Source: Halobacillus_B rhizosphaerae (GTDB lineage Bacteria > Bacillota > Bacilli > Bacillales > Halobacillaceae). From it: a stretch of 64,000 nt of DNA. Below the pieces are notes generated by a model. It saw only the letters and a program-made list of their open reading frames with translations. It was not told where the DNA came from and did no database searches. The position numbers were made by a program, and so were the translations under genes. Shown here in pieces: positions 61,053-64,000 of this stretch. The number at the start of each line of letters is the position of its first letter. Positions within the stretch are counted from its first letter, which is position 1. Location: the NCBI RefSeq assembly GCF_046719735.1, contig NZ_JAUTWQ010000013.1, positions 1 through 64,000 on the forward strand, written 5' to 3'.

Positions 61053-61913
61053 TTATATCGTATTGATTGATAGACCTATCTCCTTCAAGGCGCTCTCTAA
61101 ATTAGGCTTAAAGATTACTTCCCGCAGTTCTGCTTTAATTTCAGCTGCTTTCATAGCTAAGTCAGGGCGAATCCCGATTAATAATGGTGTAACTCCAATT
61201 AACTGAAGTATATTGACTATTTTCAGCAAATTTCTGCTCACTTCAGCATTTATATGAAGTATTCCAGATAAATCAATCACTAAATAATCAAGATCCAGCT
61301 CCTGACATTTAGACAACGTTAACTGAATAATGACATCAACCCGATCTTCACTAACATCCCCAATAATAGGCAGGATTGCTGCACCACTTGTCAAAGGAAC
61401 AAACGGCGCGGATAATTTATTAATTTGATTGTGAGCACTTTCCAGTTCAATGACATAAGAAAGTAAAGATGCCATCGTTTCAAACATTTCTATATCTTCC
61501 TCTGAGAATTGAAGCGGGAGAGGATCTAAACCACAAATCGTTCCATAAACCTCCAGATTATCATAATAGATCGGAATCCCTATAAAGCTGCCACCGCCAA
61601 GTTTAGAGGTCACATCTAAATCTTTCGTGCGGTCATTCTTTGTTATATCAGAAATGATCAGCGTATCATTGCCATTCTCAACGCTCAGTTTGCAAAAGGT
61701 TTCTTCAAAAGGAAGCGTGTCTCCTTCCGTAATTAACACTTCTTCTTTATTGATGGATTTTAGAATTTCATTCGTAAAGGTATCGTTCCTAGCTATAAAT
61801 AATGTGTTCATGCCAATATATTGAGCCATTAATTTTAAAATACTGGAAGAAGCTTCTTCTAAATTCTTAAAACTTTTAATTTGCTTACCTGCAATATGCG
61901 GGGCAATAACCAT
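61053..61913 (-). CDS. GAF-STAS protein, degenerate RsbR-like
   Basis: A 286-residue protein. Residues 20-155 form a GAF-like sensor (LMAQYIGMNTLFIARND; GGGSFIGIPIYYDNLEVYGTICGLD). Residues 175-280 form a STAS domain aligning with RsbR paralogues (LVIDLSGILHINAEVS; LLIGIRPDLAMKAAEI). The two threonines phosphorylated by RsbT in RsbR correspond to Ala223 and Lys255 here, so the stressosome switch appears lost. No rsbS/rsbT nearby. SD AGGTGAG. Confidence 0.78.
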   Translation of the reverse strand: MVIAPHIAGKQIKSFKNLEEASSSILKLMAQYIGMNTLFIARNDTFTNEILKSINKEEVLITEGDTLPFEETFCKLSVENGNDTLIISDITKNDRTKDLDVTSKLGGGSFIGIPIYYDNLEVYGTICGLDPLPLQFSEEDIEMFETMASLLSYVIELESAHNQINKLSAPFVPLTSGAAILPIIGDVSEDRVDVIIQLTLSKCQELDLDYLVIDLSGILHINAEVSRNLLKIVNILQLIGVTPLLIGIRPDLAMKAAEIKAELREVIFKPNLESALKEIGLSINTI

Positions 61914-62195
61914 TTCGTACTCACCTTTCTGTTCAATAAAAATTAAGAGGACGTTCCTAATTGCATAAAGTTCCTCGGTTATTTACCCTCTTTTATAAAA
62001 AATTATGCTTATTTTTCAATGTTTTTTTCAGAAATATTTTCCAATTGATGCCAGTCAGCTCTTTCGGAACAAATGTGAATTACATTTCAGTTCCTAGCAT
62101 GACTAAGATCCACTTGTTATTCTAGGCCCTCCACCGCATACTTTGCCCGCTTTCCACACAAGATAGAGAAAGCACATAAAGAGAGAGGTATAGCT
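61914..62195. other. Divergent intergenic region upstream of GAF-STAS and nhaC genes
   Basis: About 280 AT-rich bases with no ORF or hairpin that I can support. Both promoters must lie here. Confidence 0.5.
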
Positions 62196-63605
62196 ATGCA
62201 ATGGATCTCTATTATTCCCTTTTTAGTCGTTATTGGTACTGCCATTTGGACAAAACAGGTGATTCCCAGCTTGTTATTTGCGGTCATTATAGCTGGTTAC
62301 TTAGTTGATCCTCACTTACTATCAGGATTAACAACTGCTTTAGACTTCATTATTCAAGGATTATCGGATAGTAACAATTTAAAAATTATTATTTTTCTAT
62401 ATACATTTTCTGCACTCATAGGACTTATTAAAATGTCAGGTGGAATTAAGGGGTTCGTCCAGGCAGCAACAGCAAGAATCAAAGATAAGCGCGGAGCCTT
62501 TATCTTAACCTGGCTTTCTTCTGTGGGAACATTCAGTGCTCCGAGTTTTCGGATCGTAACGATTGCCCCAGTTATGAAAGCGATGAGGACGAAAGTTCCA
62601 ATGACTAAGCAGGAGCTCGGTTTTGTAATTGAAACGACCGCTTCTCCTCTGGTAGTTATCATACCTGTGGCCACTGCATTCGTTGGGTATATGACCTCCG
62701 TAATCGAATTGTCTCTGCAGCAAGCGGGTACAAGCGGTGATGCTTACTTGCTGTATTTGAAAAGTATCCCCTTTAACTTCTTTGCTCTGGCAATGCTTCT
62801 GCTAGGTTTTTATTTAAGTTTTTTCCATAGAAGTAAAACACAAGCTACTAACGCGGAGGAAGGTTCATTGAATCCTGAAGAGGACGATGATCAATGGGAA
62901 GACTGCCATCCTGCCGTCACCAAAGAGCTGCCTGCCCGGCCCTGGAATCTTATTGTACCGCTCGCCGGCGTCATCGTCTTCACTTTTATCCTCATGTTTA
63001 TGCTGGGCAGAGAAAATAACCAGACTGGATTCCAAGCATTAATTAATGCCAATGTCCTTGACGCGATGGTCCTTGCCGTCATACTGACCGTTATTTTATT
63101 TGTCATTTATTTGAAAATTGGTCAATTGTCTTTGCGAAAGATGATGGACTCTATCATTGATGGTGGAAATGATATGATGGGGGTTATATTGCTGCTAGCT
63201 CTCGTATGGGGACTTGGGAAAGGATCGGAAGCCTTGAATTTCGCCGAAACTATTTCTTCTTCATTCGCTTGGATTCCAGGGCAATTTGTGGCCGTCATTG
63301 TGTTTTTGCTGGGCTGCGGATTATCCTATTTCATAGGCTCCTCATGGGGAACGTGGGGTATTCTCATGCCTGTCGGAATCTCAATTGCCACAGCTGCTGG
63401 CAGTCCTATTCCTATTGTCATTGGTGCTGTATTTGCCAGCGGAACATTCGGAGCCTTTTCTTCCCCTCTAAGCGACAATACAAATACCACTGCCGGGATA
63501 CTAAACTTAAACGTAATTAAGTATGCAAAGTTTAAATTAAAACCCGCACTAATCGCCGTTGCCATATCCGCTTGTCTCTATTTCAGTCTATCCTTTTTCA
63601 CCTGA
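62196..63605 (+). CDS. nhaC: NhaC-family Na+/H+ antiporter
   Basis: A 469-residue protein with about 12 hydrophobic helices. Family landmarks: GLIKMSGGIKGF near residue 74, SSVGTFSAPSFRIVTIAPVMK near residue 107, and in the last third SYFIGSSWGTWGILMPVGI and SPLSDNTNTTAG. It exports sodium against protons, or malate/lactate exchange in subfamilies, useful in saline habitats. A hydrophilic acidic loop lies near residue 225. SD AGAGAGG. Confidence 0.86.
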   Translation: MQWISIIPFLVVIGTAIWTKQVIPSLLFAVIIAGYLVDPHLLSGLTTALDFIIQGLSDSNNLKIIIFLYTFSALIGLIKMSGGIKGFVQAATARIKDKRGAFILTWLSSVGTFSAPSFRIVTIAPVMKAMRTKVPMTKQELGFVIETTASPLVVIIPVATAFVGYMTSVIELSLQQAGTSGDAYLLYLKSIPFNFFALAMLLLGFYLSFFHRSKTQATNAEEGSLNPEEDDDQWEDCHPAVTKELPARPWNLIVPLAGVIVFTFILMFMLGRENNQTGFQALINANVLDAMVLAVILTVILFVIYLKIGQLSLRKMMDSIIDGGNDMMGVILLLALVWGLGKGSEALNFAETISSSFAWIPGQFVAVIVFLLGCGLSYFIGSSWGTWGILMPVGISIATAAGSPIPIVIGAVFASGTFGAFSSPLSDNTNTTAGILNLNVIKYAKFKLKPALIAVAISACLYFSLSFFT

Positions 63606-63621
63606 GGACCTCCGCTATATG

Positions 63622-63650
63622 GCGGGATCACATATTTCTGATCCCGCTTC
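63622..63650 (+). terminator. Hairpin after nhaC, probable terminator
   Basis: GCGGGATC pairs with GATCCCGC around a 10-base loop, but the tail is only moderately T-rich. Confidence 0.5.
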
Positions 63651-63711
63651 ACTTCAGTGTGTTTTCTGGAAAGACTTCACTCATAAACAGCAGCTTAAGC
63701 AAAGGATTCTC

Positions 63712-64000
63712 TTAATCAAAATGAAGGATAATACCGGCCTTGTCATCTGACTTTTTAAATCGCGGATATTTCAAGCATTCGCTATCGTCCTCTTCAAGCT
63801 CTATTAATTCTTCTGTATACTTCTCCAGGCCTTTTTCTAAGAGAAGCTGAATATTGTGCTCCCAGTATCCACTTCCTTCAGGCACAAGCTCTTCTGGAAA
63901 GAACAACCCGTCAGTGAGCATAATTAATTTCTGAATTTGATTGTTATTGATTTTACCGTATTCGAGAAAATCAATGGCTTCACTCTCTCCATTCAATACG
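63712..64000 (-). CDS. PP2C-like phosphatase domain protein, C-terminal part (runs off the window)
   Basis: About 96 codons of the C-terminal end of a larger gene whose start lies beyond the window. It contains QKLIMLTDGLFFPEE, equivalent to the TDG motif of PP2C phosphatases, and ends SDDKAGIILHFD, where the paired Asp is the usual C-terminal metal ligand. The reading frame is open to the window edge, with Val-Leu-Asn-Gly the first residues seen. The full domain layout is unknown. Confidence 0.68.
   Translation of the reverse strand, partial: VLNGESEAIDFLEYGKINNNQIQKLIMLTDGLFFPEELVPEGSGYWEHNIQLLLEKGLEKYTEELIELEEDDSECLKYPRFKKSDDKAGIILHFD

Overview
The window is a stretch of low-GC, gene-dense Firmicute chromosome. 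Many proteins match Bacillus subtilis families closely (YpmR, YpmS, HelD, PncA, PdxK, YpcP, YfmL), SD sequences are strong AGGAGG types, and there are Spo0E-like and NprR-like signalling genes. Together with the NhaC antiporter this points to a halotolerant member of the Bacillaceae, Halobacillus-like; the genus is inference. There is no rRNA, tRNA, prophage, IS element or CRISPR array in view.

Left part (1-16 kb): an SDR - divergent QueA paralogue - VOC operon; a nuclease-XPD helicase fusion; ypmR-ypmS; helD; a promoter-terminator pair that may make a short RNA; cysK; a TRIC-like channel; an XRE-PAS regulator followed by a tiny Spo0E-like phosphatase; an MhqR-type ring-cleaving dioxygenase with a recognisable operator; and a short-form (leuCD-like) aconitase.

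Middle (16-38 kb): a complete quorum-sensing cassette (neutral protease, divergent NprR-like receptor, overlapping 39-codon signal-peptide gene) that resembles the nprA-nprR-nprX locus of the Bacillus cereus group; a CstB-like persulfide dioxygenase with a CstR-like operator inside its promoter; a decayed flavin oxidoreductase; an MFS transporter without a normal start codon at the expected place; pncA, trhO, pdxK; an alkyltransferase-like (ATL) protein next to a Cas4/AddB-like Fe-S nuclease; a second, orphan NprR-like regulator; an aldehyde dehydrogenase/DUF779 pair under a perfect cre box; and several small enzymes.

Right part (38-64 kb): p-aminobenzoate synthesis (pabA, pabBC fusion); a histidine kinase/response regulator pair; a GntR/DUF1648 operon; an 840-base non-coding tract with a strict 21-base repeat array; a tiny holin-like (type I toxin-antitoxin) toxin; a regulator in which an HTH domain is fused to a degenerate F1-ATPase beta subunit, in an operon with a Nudix hydrolase and preceded by an 11-base-spaced operator array; a TRAP transporter with KDG kinase and LacI-type regulator under cre and palindromic operators; LysE, CAP-domain, YfmL helicase, GAF-STAS, NhaC and a truncated PP2C gene.

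The strongest candidates for undescribed biology are the HTH/F1-beta-like regulator with its Nudix partner (47.3-48.9 kb), the NprR/NprX cassette with an unfamiliar pheromone sequence (16.2-19.4 kb), the XRE-PAS/Spo0E-like pair (11.2-11.9 kb) and the GAF-STAS protein that has lost both phosphorylatable threonines (61.0-61.9 kb).
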